The notes under the pieces: model-generated
Told to the model about the DNA's origin: nothing
Database searches by the model: none
What the model saw: only the letters and a program-made list of their open reading frames with translations
Program-made: the position numbers and the translations under genes
Assembly (NCBI GenBank): GCA_028023455.1
Contig: JAQFVV010012420.1
Span: 932,001 to 996,000 of the forward strand
From: Epiperipatus broadwayi
Lineage: Eukaryota; Onychophora; Udeonychophora; Euonychophora; Peripatidae
Direction of reading: 5' to 3'
DNA length: 64,000 nucleotides
Shown here: one piece after another, positions 50,525 through 63,054 of the stretch
Layout of the letters: each line of letters begins with the position of its first letter
How positions within the stretch are numbered: position 1 is the stretch's first letter

Positions 50525-52290
50525 ATTTCGATCTAGAATTAATTGTTAAATATTTTTTAAAAAAATCAAATTTTATTTAAACTTTTCAAACATATTCCAT
50601 TATTAATAATAGCAGACAGATTATTATATAACACAACATTATTCTCCCCTTTCCTTTAGTTGTTTTTGGCCTGACCAGTGATAGGATTAGCATGAAAATT
50701 AAATTTGGAATCATTAGATTTATGAATATTGAACTGCTCTTCTAATCAATTTTCAATGATTCCAATTGTTTCATCAATATATGTCTTTTCATATTTGCAT
50801 GATATTTTATAGATGCCATTTTTGTATTTTAATATTTTCAATTTGAATTTTGTAGAATGTTAGGCTTTATTGTAGTGCACCCTAATTTTGAAAATCTGTT
50901 CTGATATTATACTAAATGCAGATTTTATTTAATTTATCTGCTGTCTCTGGTATATATGAGTATACTATAATATCTATAATTGGTTTTACTGTTAATATTT
51001 TCTGTATAGTTAAGGTTTTTTAATGATAGTTTTTTTCTAAGTTATTAGTTTTTGAAAAAAATTATTTTACTCCATTTATCTGTTGAGTTTAATCAAAGAG
51101 GATATATTATCAATTTGTGTTCAGAATGTTTGTAATAGTGCTTCATTATGTGTTCAATATAACCAATATATTATTAACACAGTAAATTCAGACTTTAAGT
51201 GGAGATTAAATAGTATTTGTGATTTGGTTAGAATTGTTTAATAGGGATCACAATAGTAAGCCAATAACATTCTTTGATTTTGTTAGAATTGTTCTGTATT
51301 GTATTGAAAATATGTTCTTGTTATATAGAATGTTAAGTGTTACATTAAATTATCAATAGAAAAAGTTATTCTGAATCTATAAGCTATTATCATTTCATCT
51401 TTTTTTACAGCAAACAATTTATCACAGGATACATTTATAAATAAGTTTTCCTCAATAAAACTTATCAGTATTTCAGTTTTATTCAATTTCATATTCTTGG
51501 TTAATTCAACAAAGTGTTTAAAATCTTCTGACAAAGAACTGTATCTTATATAAACAAAACACTAAAATCCTTAATAAAAAATTATATTAAGTTTTCCTGA
51601 AGGTTTGTGATGATGGTGTTGTAGTTGTATTTTTATATTGGACTATTTCCATCATCTAATATGTGTGTTGAATGTCTTTAGAAAAATTCAATTTTATTTA
51701 AATATTCCAAATACATACAGCTGTTAGTAATATCACAGCAAACAGGTTTGCTGTGATATTATTAACAGTTGAATGTATTTGGAATATTTACATTCAACAC
51801 ACATATTAGATGGTGGAAATAGTCCAATATAAAATACAACTTATTAAGTTTTGATGTGGTGAATCCTAGAACTAATAATAGGTGTTAATGTAATATGATT
51901 CTTAGAGATTTTAGATAGACAATAAAGATGAAATTTGCTAAAATATATTATTCTACTATGATGCTTTGTGAGTAGATGCTTTATTTTTACAGCCAGTATA
52001 GGTTTTTTGTCACCTTTTTATATTGACTTGTTATGAAAAGCTCTCTTATTTTATTATCATAATCAGTAATAATTCATCAGAAAAAGTGACCATAGATCAT
52101 CTAGTTTGAGAGATGTAATGACTTTGTTCTTAACATAGGTAAAGTAGGATTTGACTTGTTGGTCTTTCTCAAATGTTCTTTTTATTCTGAAGCATAATTC
52201 TGTTGATTCGTTTAGAGGCAATTTTTGAATGACTTCCCAGTTGCTATAATTATATCAAATAAAGAGATATTAGGTAACAGAAGTAGCAGA
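50525..52290 (-). pseudogene. Penelope-like element, minus copy (RT + GIY-YIG), degenerate
   Basis: Minus strand. The N-terminal part (about 52290-52060) reads EVIQKLPLNESTELCFRIKR, then FEKDQQVKSYF. The RT piece at 51540-51340 reads FKHFVELTKNMKLNKTEILI, then SFIEENLFINV, equivalent to the SFDV.SLFTN.P motif of Penelope-like and related RTs. The GIY-YIG endonuclease (50823-50650) reads NGIYKISCKYEKTYIDETI, with the G-I-Y and cysteine positions kept. A 3' terminal module follows at 50640-50525. A palindrome (51635-51835) made of terminal repeats interrupts it. Stops are present. The enzyme would copy element RNA into DNA at a nick made by GIY-YIG. Confidence 0.75.
51635..51835. repeat. head-to-head Penelope terminal repeats (palindrome)
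   Basis: The left arm (51635-51735) and right arm (51740-51835) are inverted around cagcaaacaggtttgctg. The left arm carries an extra stretch of about 24 bases (ctttagaaaaattcaatttt) absent from the right. Both arms match the terminal module at the ends of the neighbouring Penelope-like copies (ctaaagacatt, agatgatggaaatag), so the palindrome is two terminal repeats back to back. Confidence 0.8.
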
Positions 52291-52329
52291 TGGTCCAAAG
52301 AAAATCTTTAGTCTGTATAATCAGTACAA

Positions 52330-52970
52330 CTTTCCAAAGCTATAGCACACTATAAAAAATCCTAACCTCTACAAAACCCAAACTATAAATACTGAAAAAT
52401 TGTATGTATAAAATCCTGTGAATGTGAAAGGTTGTATATTGTGAAACCAACTAATTCATTAAAAAATGATTAAAAGAGCATAATGTAGTAGTTAAAAAGA
52501 AAAAAACAATGGTGTTTAAAGTAGCAGATTATGCATATACCAATGAACATGTTTGGGAAGTGTTGAAAATATTAACAGAAAGAAAAAGTAAAATTAAGAC
52601 AATTTAAAAAAACTGCTTACATAATAATGACACTTTTGGAAAAAAAAACACTCATTAACCTTACCTTTTAGAGGAGGGGGGGATGAAAAAAAATCAGGAG
52701 GAACCACATAGATAAGTATAAAAATTTCTACTGATTATCATCTCTAACAAAATAGCTCATTGATTAGAGTGTCACCTTAAAATTATTCCCAAGCCTAAAG
52801 TATTGTCATTGATAAGAGAAAAGAATAGTATGGCTCAAAATGTTGTATTATATATTAACCTGCACCAATATTATTAACATTGTAAGATATTTGGAAAGTT
52901 TAAATTTTTTTAAAGACATTTGATGGTTAGTTCTAGATGATCAAAATAGTTGAACTTATAATCAAAAGTA
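52330..52970 (+). pseudogene. Penelope-like 3' end: GIY-YIG domain, tRNA-like module, terminal repeat
   Basis: 52395-52620 reads CECERLYIVKPTNSLKND, then EHN after a stop, and ADYAYTNEHVWEV, a GIY-YIG endonuclease (C.C...YIG.T...L..R..EH..). 52740-52830 is tRNA-like (atagctcattgattagagtg). 52840-52970 is the terminal module (atattattaacattg, aaagacatttgatggttag). The same three-part order recurs at 54740-55320, so this is the end of an upstream copy in tandem with the next one. Confidence 0.75.
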
Positions 52971-55320
52971 TATTACTATCACCACAAACTTTAGTCTAAA
53001 ACTGGCCAATGTAGAAAGTCAATTAATTTTCCTATGTAAATATGAAAGTATTGTTGCTAAAGGTATATTCCCAGAAAACTGAGAAAATTATTCAGAGATC
53101 AATTGAGGCTTTGGTAAATAAAAAAATGAATTCTCAAAGATTGTTCAAATAACAAATTTTTCATGCCATTAGTAATAATTGCTGAAAAATAAATCCAATT
53201 GATGAAAATTTAATAAAAGTTTTTTTCAATTAGTAAGAAAATCATAATCTAAATTTCATTAAAAAAAAAATGAAAAAAAGAAACTTGTAAATCTACATAG
53301 GCATTTAAAACTTCATACTATATTAAACAATCTAGTAGTTTTATCCATTAAAAATCTTAATTCCAAACATATAAAACATGCTGATACTTCTAGGAAAAAA
53401 AACAACAACTTTAGCATCAGACCATTTAATGTCCTTATATTTATATAATGGTAGTAATTGAGGAAATCAGTCAAACAGTGCCTCTAAAAAAACAGTAGAA
53501 TTATACTAAAAAAAAAAATCTTGAGAGATACCAAATCAAACATTATGAACATTGTTACAATTGTAATGGATTTTACTGATTATGATAATAAAATAAGTGA
53601 GGTTGTCCCTGTAAGCCAACATATAAAATTGGCAAATATTCTATACCAACTACAAAAATAAAGCTACAAACATTACTTAGAAAGCATTGCAGGTACTTTA
53701 ACAATTCAGAAAAAAGTAGATTTACATTCAATATCAGCAAAATTGCACATCTTTATGGTTTTTCTAAAATCCATAAGGACCATGTTCCATATTCACCATA
53801 TCAAGATTTCTTAAGGTAAAATTTTAGCTCTTTGACATATAAGGCACAGACCTTTGTCTGAAATTCTTTGTGGAATTAATCAAAAACATAAAAATAAAAA
53901 GAACTGACATCTTAGAAAGCTTTGGTATGGAGAATTTATTCACAAATGAAACTTCTGATAAAGCATTGCCTTTTGCAAGGAAAAGATTAAATGAGGATAA
54001 TAACTATTTAACATTCTGCATAATAACAACAAATTTACGATCTAACAGAATTCTTGCAACAAAACTATGGAATAAGTTCTGGATTCACCATTACCACATC
54101 TGATCAGTAACATATACAGAAGAGAACTTGAAATTACAGCCATAAATATTATTCCATATCCACCCAAAGTCTTGTTTTACTATATTGAGTATGCATTTAT
54201 TATATGATCACATATGGTAAAGCATTATTACAAACAGTCTAGGTACATATCTATAGAATATCTTCTTCAAATGACAAACAGAACTAGAATGAGAGCAAAA
54301 ATTGACATTCTGAGATGTTCTTGTGATAAGATTGGCTCATGGAAAAATTATAACTACATTTTACAGAATATTATTTAGCATATGGAAAGCCCAATAATTG
54401 GAATTATGCTATTACTATGGAACAAAATAAAAGAAGTTAAAAAAGCCCAATAATAGGAATTATGCTATAACTATGGAATACAATAAAAGAAGTTTGTTCA
54501 GAAAACTAGGGCATGCAAAAAAAAATCTTACATAAAACAAATTCTATGTAGTTCGGTGATTTATCAGCTGTCATTAAGAAAAGTCTTAAATAAACCACAG
54601 AAAGAAGCATCAAAAGAAAAACAGTTATATATATGATAGTATTATATTTATACATATCAAAAATATCAGATAAAGAAAATTTGTAATTAATATAATATCA
54701 AAACAGCTTTACAAAGCCATGGTAAACCAAAAGAATTTTAATTTTTATAAAACACAAACTGGAAATGCTGAAAAACCAAAAACTGCATCTATGAAAACTA
54801 TGTGAATGTGAAAGAATGTATATTGATGAAACCAATTGACCCTTGAAAAATGATCTAAAGAGAACAAAGTAATGATTAAAGAGGTAGATGTATTTAAAAC
54901 ATGTTTGACGGAAAAATACAATAATATTGGGCAGAGGAAAAATAAAAAAATAAAAAGCTGCTCAAATGATAATGGCACATAACCACATAAGTCAAACTGC
55001 TATGTTTGGAAATAAGTAATTAATCTTGCTCTCAAAAAAAAATGGAGATTCAGAAATATCCCTGTAAATAAGTATATTAACTGAATAGCTTAGTTGGTTA
55101 GAGTATTGTACATTTGAGCATTCATGAATCTAAAAGTTCTTGTTTGATTCCTCAAGAAGAGAAGAGAATAATACTACTCAAAACACTGTGTTATATACCA
55201 TTCTGTGTGCTCTTAATAATAACTAAATATATTTGAAAAGTATAAATAGAGTTCTACTTTTTCTAAAGACATTTAACATTTAATTCTAGATGATAGAAAT
55301 AATTCAACTATAATTACAGT
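52840..55320 (+). pseudogene. Penelope-like element, plus copy flanked by terminal repeats
   Basis: The copy runs from one terminal repeat (52840-52970) to another (55185-55320). The N-terminal region (52990-53160) reads KLANVESQLIFLCKYESIVA. The RT starts with LYGFSKIHKDHVPYSPY (53750), matching the YGLPKIHKP...RPI block, then ELIKNIKIKRTDILESFGME and NLFTNETSDKALPFARKRL (53870-53990). The GIY-YIG domain (54780-54870) reads CECERMYIDETN. A tRNA-like module lies at 55083-55160. Most of the palm between 54000 and 54700 has decayed. The direct terminal repeats and tandem arrangement are typical of Penelope-like elements. Not functional. Confidence 0.78.
55083..55160 (+). repeat. tRNA-like module in Penelope 3' region
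   Basis: A box TAGCTTAGTTGG (exact fit to TRGCNNAGTNGG) at 55090, then B box GTTTGATTCC about 45 bases later. The same position in the upstream copy (52740-52810) has a decayed version. The minus copy lacks it. Confidence 0.65.
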
Positions 55321-58270
55321 TAAAATATCAACTTTCACACAAAAAATAAGTAATCCTGTATTGAAATTAATACATCTTTTTTATCTAATATAATGCGATT
55401 ACCTTTAATAAAAAAATAATCAATATGTAGTTTAATATGCAAGAAAAAGAATAAATTCAAGTTAAAAGTTTATAGATTGAAACTCAACTTGTAATATACA
55501 TGCAGCAAACTATTCAATTGTTTTTATACAATCCCCCTCATCTCCAAAAAAAAAAAAAAAATCAGTAAGAGAATATATTCATAGATACATTTAATTTACA
55601 GATGGTAAACATTTTCATTTTCAATTTTTAAATGTGAAATGTTAGAATGTTTTGATTAAAAAAAAACCAGTAAAATTCTCTTCTGCTTATGATTTCACTG
55701 AAACAAAGTTTAACTATAAGACTAATTTAAAAATTTTATATGCCTTTTCTTTCCTAGTAAACTATTCCAATACTGTATGCCAGAACTATATCACATGATG
55801 GTTATTCTGAAAATTTTGTCTTTAGAATTATTTATTTCTTGTTCATTAAGTTATGCCAAACTATATAGCTCTGGTGATATATGTGAGACCAGAATTCAAT
55901 TGTCTGTCATGGAGTGACTAATTTTCAGAAAGAATAACTGAGAAAGTGTTAAAAGCTAGCATAATAACATGTCAAATAAATCTAGCATGAAGCCAAAAAG
56001 TGTTGCATATTTGTGATTCATGCACTGATATGCATAGAGTCAACTGAATAAATGACATCCATTTATAAATGAGTATCATTATTATTTTAACTTTAGAAGA
56101 AAAACAAAATAAAAACAAAATGATTATCAAAGTATGTAACTATACATGAAGATTTATTTGTTTGAAATCATTTCTTATTTCTATATATTCAATAATTATA
56201 TGTAGGAAAGCATCTGTCTACAATATAATTATTATATTATCACTCTTATATTATTTTGCTTTACCATCTGTAAATTTCTCTAACTTATCTATCATAATTT
56301 CTCTGCTTCTAAATATACTGTATGTCAAATTAAATTTTCTCTTTCATAATAAAAACTCTTTTCATTATTTGTTTACCATTATAAAAACTATCTTTCCAAC
56401 TATTTTTTTTCTTTTTCCAAATCCGTAACCCAAACGATAATAGAAATTTCCTTTAACAGACAAATAACTTTGTAAATATTTACCAAAGCATTAATAGCTC
56501 TAAAATCTTTTGCTCAATGGTTATTATTTTTAACTAATTATCCAAATCTCTGCTTCATCTAAAGTACATTTCTAACAAAGCATTTAGCAATCCTTATTTT
56601 TAATTCCAACTTCAAGAAGAACCATTTTTAATTTTTCACTTAATATTTTTATTGATAATTTTATTAGTAATCAAAGTCTTTGTCATTATCTCCTCTTGTT
56701 GATGTTTTGAATTTTTTACAAAACTTTCTACAAATTTCATTCTTCATTAACATTTTGCTACTCATTTCAATATTTTAAAACACATCTTGTCAGCAGACTG
56801 ATATATTAAATCTTTCCCATACCCAATGTTAAATTTATACATTTATTAAGAAGTTAATTTATGTAAATATTAAACAAACAGGAGATGAACAACACTTGTC
56901 TTACGTTCTCTACTTATGTCTGTATACTCTGTAAGAATAATATTTATTACATATAATTTTTGACTCATATATAAATTTAGAATAGTTATTTCTGCTTCTA
57001 ATCTATATCTTTCTTTTTCAAATATTCCAAAAATAATCATTCCATTAAAAATCTTTTCCAGGATTAGTTAAAATAAAGTTAAACCTCTTTTCTTTTTTAA
57101 TATTTCTTGCTACATTTCTTGTTTCTCGATATTTTTGAATTTTAAACTATTCTTCATGCATTAATATATATAACCAATTATAGTTGCTTCTATTCAATGC
57201 TGTCAATAAAATCACAATTACATGTAAGACTAAACACATTGTTCTCGCATTGAATTGCTTTGGTATTTTTGTCTACAAAAAAGCACAATTGTTTAAAAAA
57301 AGTGTTCTTCTCTTTTATTCGTAGATTGTATTTTAAATAATAATGAACACTCCTCCCCCTCAAATTAAAAAAACTTTCAATAATTCATTTAAAATTTTAC
57401 CAATTTCATGTATTTAGCTTTTCCTTCATCTTAGAGCTTTTGAAACCTCATCTTCCATTATTATATAAATCATTGCATTTTTAGTTGCCATTTTCTTCTT
57501 TTATTATTCACAGATAAAGGATTATTATTTTATCTTACAAATCACTTAATACTACTTTCATTTTATCATTAATTCTATCCTTTCTACCAGTATTTTGACA
57601 TTCTTTGATTTTATTGGTATTTTATTTCTTAAACTTTATATTCTAAGAAAAATCAGACTAAATCTACCTTTACTTTGTAACTACTTTATGACACTACAGT
57701 TTTCTTCTATGCATGCACTCATATTTATAAATGCATTTATTGATTAAATTCCTACAATAATCAATTTATTATTATTTTAAATCTGCTATAAATTTATTAA
57801 AAGATTTAATATTGTTCATATATTTTGATAAAAGAAGCCTTATATAGTGAACCAACTTATTCATAATGCTTAATACATATATAAAAAGCCTTGTGGCATA
57901 TTATTTAATGCACACACTTGAAATGACCATGATCTGAGGTTCAAATTGATATTGATTAAAACTGTGTGTGGGGGAGGGGTTTCAAATTCTAAAAGTCTAA
58001 GTTTTTTTTGTCAGGGAATCTATAGATAATTCAGGTAGTCATCAAATTATAAGTCAGTTAATGTATATTTAGCTATAATAAATAAAGTATTAAAAAATTG
58101 TTATAACTTTTATCATACAACAGATGGGAAGCTTTGTAAATAATGTTTTTTTCCCTCACTGTTTCTCTGTAGAGTATTGAAGAGACCTTTGTCTTGCAGA
58201 TAATGGCTGTTTTTGTTTTTCCTAATATATATATATATATTAGAAAGTGTTTATTTACAATAATATTTTT
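55321..58270. other. AT-rich intronic DNA
   Basis: No gene seen. A possible SINE trace near 57895-57955 (B-box-like GAGGTTCAAATTG on the + strand). T-rich with many short ATTTA-type words. Confidence 0.4.
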
Positions 58271-58280
58271 AACATATAGA

Positions 58281-58670
58281 GTATATGAGCACAGACTTTC
58301 ACATGACCTACCACTCTCCACTCTATCTCATAACGCTGATACACTCCAACACATATATAGTCTCAGCCTCAGGGTGGCCTTTGAGCATTTCATCATCAGA
58401 TTTTCAATTGGATGGACGATTGATAAGTTGGAGTGTGGAGTAGATTGAAGCTTGTCCATTAAAAAATGAGGATTGGCTATCTTAATAAATATCTGAGCAC
58501 TTATAGCATATATATGTAGAGATGATCTGGACCAACTGATGATTTCTAGTTTAGCATAAAATACGAATATTGGTGATTATTTATTTTTTCGACATATATG
58601 TGTTCGAGGGTATCAGTGTTATGAGATAGAGTGGAGAGTGTGGGTCGTGTGAAAGTCTGTGCTCATATAC
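58281..58670. repeat. head-to-head SINE-like pair, second copy
   Basis: The left arm (58281-58360) has gtatatgagcacagactttc and ccactctatctcataacgct. The right arm (58593-58670) is the reverse complement. Between them ttgtccattaaaa and ggctatcttaata match the middle of the 14.25-14.78 kb element. Arms keep the A-box-like GAGATAGAGTGG, but the B-box end has decayed. Confidence 0.75.
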
Positions 58671-59089
58671 CCTATATATTACATATATAGACACAGGTAT
58701 ATAATAAGCATGTGTTTCAGTTAATAATATTTTTACAATTTCTATATGTAGTAGTGATATGCTTACAATCTAATAATGTTCTAGATTCTTTAGAGCAATA
58801 CAATGAAAAAAAAAGATGCTTTTTATAAGAGCTTTTATTTCAATACATGACATCAGTTCAGAAATTTTTAAAATGATACAGCAGCACTCAAATTTAATAT
58901 GCATGAAAAGTCAATAATTTGCCAATATGCAAATCTTTGTTTCAGTAATCCAAATTGAATCATACATCGTGTGAACAATAAATTAGTCAATAATAATTGA
59001 AAAATGTAAAATGCAGTCTTCTTAAATTTATATATATATATATTCGATAAATAACTAAATATATATTTAATAAGCATTTTATTTTGCAG

Positions 59090-59249
59090 GTCTCTCGTGA
59101 AAATTTTGATAAATGTGATACAAGAGGAGGTAGACAAATTTTTTACTGCGATGGAAAAAAAGAAGGACGTTTTACAGTTGTTATTCGAAAATATACGCCA
59201 ATACCCTGGGGATTAGAATTTGAATGCGAACATGATTATTATTTTTTAA
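59090..59249 (+). CDS. ephrin, exon with the main part of the ephrin domain
   Basis: Continues the exon at 47093-47225. It reads VSRENFDKCDTRGGRQ, IFYCDGKKEGRFTVVIRKY, then TPIPWGLEFECEHDYYFL. This matches the family core: second conserved cysteine (KC), third (YCD), F T . . .R.(F/Y)(T/S)P.P.GLEF and DYY(F/I)(L/I)S. An extra cysteine in EFECEHD is not usual for the family. Acceptor TTTTGCAG ends at 59089; donor GTAAGT starts at 59250 after one base of a codon (phase 1), just where vertebrate and insect proteins continue into the S/T-rich linker with the fourth cysteine. That downstream exon was not found before 64000. Forward-strand frame and splice phases are consistent with a live gene. Confidence 0.92.
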
Positions 59250-61380
59250 GTAAGTATATACTAATAAAAATATTAAAGATAAATAGTGTTTAAATAGGCC
59301 AGTGAAGGTATAAGTCCTCTCCAACAGCCCCCCTAAAGCTAGTAATGAGAGAGAAATATTTTCCACTTTTGTTTTATTCTTTAGTTAAGAGAAACTTAAC
59401 AGCTAATAGTTGAATGATTAGTTAGGATATTAAAAGCAGCTTCTAAGAAAAAGTTTTAAAATGTTTCGTCTACATTTGAATCTCATATTCCATCTTTCAT
59501 TTGTAATAATTTTTTTTAGATTTCTTGAAACCTTCTACCATGGCTATTTTAGCAAATAATAGTTAAATAAAATATACATTTCAAGATTATTTATGTTTTT
59601 GAAAAATGAATAATAAATGGGCATTAAGTTTTTAAAAAAAATCCAAATGCAGATGGAGAACCCAGAAATCAGGTACTCTTACCAATTTGACAACACTTTA
59701 GTTATATCACCAATGATTATTATCAATGCTTTTGATTACCTTAATACAATTTATTTTAATAATATATTTTAATTTTAAAACTTCATTATAAACTTTAATG
59801 AGTTTTTTTGCTTTATTATAATCATTGTTCTTTAAAAATAAGCAATATTTAATAATATAAATGATTAAAATTGTAACCTTTAAAATGAATTAAAAAATAT
59901 TCATTTTATAACTTGGCTCAAATAAGCATATTTTAATAGATCAAAGGGAGATATGTTAGTGCTAATCATTGAAGAATAACTGGAATTGTTTGATGACTAC
60001 ATGAACGAAAAAATAAATTCTAGTAAATGTTTTAATAATAGGTGATAGGAAAAGAACCATATTTATACCATGCACAATACAAAAGCATGATACACAGATA
60101 TAATGCACACAATTTTAATAAAACGATTTAATTTTGATTGCTATTTTTGAGGGAGAAAGTGGAGGATAATAGGCCATAATATATATCAATATAATTATGT
60201 TTGGACATGTTGACAGATATGTATACCTGGTTTGTCTACATATGCTTGTGGTTCTACTATAAATGCTTGCTGCTCGGCTGAGGAAATTTGTAGGTAATTG
60301 TAGCAGTGGCAATGTAAGGCTGTGTCTAATTTTTAATATGGTATTTTTAGTAATTGATAAGCTAATATTATTCAAAATGTACTCCTTTAAAAATGTACTG
60401 GCATTAATAATTTTGTTTTACTTTAAAAATATAATACATTTACATGCATTTTAAAAAAAATATCTATGCAAATATGAAAAAACACTTTTAATTTGCTACA
60501 TTTAATACAACTAATAAAAAGATTTAACTGTCAGACTTATTAAGATGATTCATGGTTTGTTATGATTTTATTAATAACACTTTCTTTATTTGCATTTTAT
60601 TGTATTTAATCTACATTTTTAACAATCATTTTTGTGTGTTTTTTTTAATTTTTACAAAACTATTATGATTTTATATGTTGAAAACTCATGAAACTTGTCA
60701 GAACTTCTTCACAACAAATGTAACCTTGAGACTTGCAATGCTTTTCATACATAACAATTTTATTGTGACAAGTGAGAAATAGCAGAGTGTAATTTAGAAT
60801 TAAGACATCAGGAAAATGAAAGATTGATCTCTTTTTTAAAGGAAAAATAATATGATCTGCTCCAAAGGATAAGAACTGTGTAGTTTAGCACAATAGTAGA
60901 GTGGAAATTTAAGAATTAAAAGATCCAGGATTGATTGTCAGCAGACTAATGTTATAAGAGAAGCTCAGTTCAAATAGATTGATTGAGTTCAGCCTGCTAT
61001 TATGAGTATTAAAGCATGTCATGATTTTCTAAGCAACTAACCATATAAATTTGAAGTATACATTAGTTAAGAATACATTCACTGTGCATGCATATATCCG
61101 GAAGTTCTCATAAATTCAGATTACAGTTCAGGACTATCATAATTAAAGATAAATGTTAAAAGCAAAAATTCTGAGTAAATAAATTTTTTTCTTCAAATTC
61201 ATTTAATTGGGAAAAAAAGATGAATATAATTAATAATTTTATGAATAAGCACATTGTGTAAATAATATATATATATATAGTAGCCAACTTGTGAATTATA
61301 AATTATGACAATACAAGTTTCACAAGATCAGTTTCAAAGAAATCTCTCATCATTTGTGTAAAACCATCAAAACAGAATAT
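59250..61380. other. ephrin intron continuation or 3' flank, AT-rich
   Basis: I looked for the next ephrin exon (phase 1 start, GG.C motif) and found none. An AG at about 59520 gives only 14 codons unlike ephrin. Near 60880-60950 there is a weak tRNA-like stretch (gtttagcacaatagtagagtgg, ggattgattgtc), a possible SINE relic. Confidence 0.4.
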
Positions 61381-61384
61381 GATT

Positions 61385-61440
61385 ACCAATGATTACTAAA
61401 GCTTGCACTGGGTGGCACTACTGTATGGAGAACTGCTAAT
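61385..61440. repeat. foldback repeat, right end only (copy 5)
   Basis: ttgcactgggtggcactact and gtatggag match the outer end of the right arm. Confidence 0.7.
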
Positions 61441-63050
61441 AATTCACTTCTAATATAATCATCACATCAATAATTCACCTTTTGTGCCAAACTCTTTATT
61501 TCATTTATTAGTAGACAATAGCTATTCTATTTGTAGAAGTGATTTAAACATTCTATTCCAAATTATTTTCATCCTCCATAAGAGTACTTAGGATCAGTGA
61601 TACAGCTAAATTTTCCTGAATCACACAATTCAGTTTGTCCCCTTTGTTTTCCAAATGCCACATGATTTACTGAAAAATGAACTATTTGATTATTTACTAG
61701 CACTAAAATGTATGCCACTACACCAATAAATCTCTCCAATAATCTAATTATATCTAGATTTTGCTCTTGAGTATGTTCATATAATTGTTCAGCTAAATGT
61801 TAATTTGTCAGAAAATGTCTTTTACAGCAATAGAAATCCACCTATCTTCAGTAAAACTCTGGATGTCACTTCTTATTGTGAAAACTTTCCCTGGAATCCA
61901 TATTCTTTATGCGCCACAATCTTTACTGAAACATCCAACTTTTTTGAAATATATTCCTAACAATACCACATCCCTAGATTTAGGTTTGACTTTTTTATCT
62001 GCTCTTTGCAAAAAATTGGCAGAAATATGACTTTTTTTTAGGCTTCTATATACTTTCCAATACTCAGACTAATGCAATTTCATAAACACATAATTAACCT
62101 CAAGATGCCGATATATAAATGTATTAAATTTTTCACATATGTAATTGCTCTATTGTCATGGAAAGTTTGAGAATAATGTAGGCAGCATTCTGCATCTTTT
62201 ATTCAATGAATAAATAGGTGTTAATAATCATGCACATAGGGTATGGAATAAAATTCTTACTATAGAAATCATAATTAAAACAAGATTTTTTAAAACTATT
62301 TTTATTTCAGTCTCCCTTTTGAAGTTTTATTTACTTTATATTTCATATGATATTTTTCCTTGTTTAAGCCTATTTATTATAGATATACCTGTAATAATTT
62401 TGATAATGTTGAGATTAGTCTCAGGAGTTAAATTATCCTGGAAGAATGTAAGCTTCTGTAAACATTTTATATTGTTTTTAAATAAATAAATAAAAAAAGA
62501 TTAACAGTTGGCCAAGTTGTAGTATAATTACTGATAAGCAAATAAATACTCCTACTTCAATTTCAGTTTTAAAAAAATGAAAAAAATAGACAAATTTAGA
62601 CTTAGATCAAATGTTTCTGTTTCAATGTTTATGAGAATGACCCGTGTTGTATTTAGCACCTTGTAAAGTGATGCAATCAAAGTATTTCTTGAAATAAAGC
62701 TCAACATTTCATTTCTGATATTCAATCTTCACATACCCCCAATGTATATAAATAAATGATTATTTTTTCAATCCATAAAAATTAGAAGCAGTAAGAAATT
62801 ATTGACATAAATTTCAAGCAGTTATCACAAAACTGTATTATCAATAAATGGAAGCTATAAGTAAATGATATTAGTAAAGTTATCAAAGAAAAAGCACAAA
62901 AATATTTTACTAGTCAGTCTACTATGATATAAATAACAATGATGAATCAGCTGCATTATATCTTCAATAATATATCTTTGAATTATCAGAAATGATGAAC
63001 AGTCCTATAGTGAGGAATGGAAAAAATTAATTTTTCACCTCATGTTTTAG
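61441..63050. other. AT-rich DNA, possible old transposase relic
   Basis: 61480-62030 is a little less AT-rich. On the minus strand it has broken frames (TEDRWISIAVKD, PKYSYGG) faintly like Tc1/mariner, too weak to call. The rest shows nothing. Confidence 0.3.
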
Positions 63051-63054
63051 AAAG

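Larger units (their letters stand above)
47226..59089 (+). other. ephrin intron, 11,864 bp, inside the ephrin domain
   Basis: Begins GTAAGT and ends TTTTGCAG. It separates codons for M and V in the strand that reads Y.VYMV in known ephrins. It is filled with mobile elements: a Penelope-like cluster at 50.5-55.3 kb and a SINE-pair element at 58.28-58.67 kb. A C-run lies near 48308. 47.3-49.9 and 55.4-57.9 kb show nothing recognisable. Confidence 0.85.

Noticed and set aside
59520-59565. Possible third ephrin exon after tttttttag
   Set aside because: In the required phase it gives about 14 codons before a stop and lacks the expected linker and cysteine.
61480-62030. Tc1/mariner transposase relic on the minus strand
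   Set aside because: Only isolated short matches in several frames; no DDE motif order could be followed.
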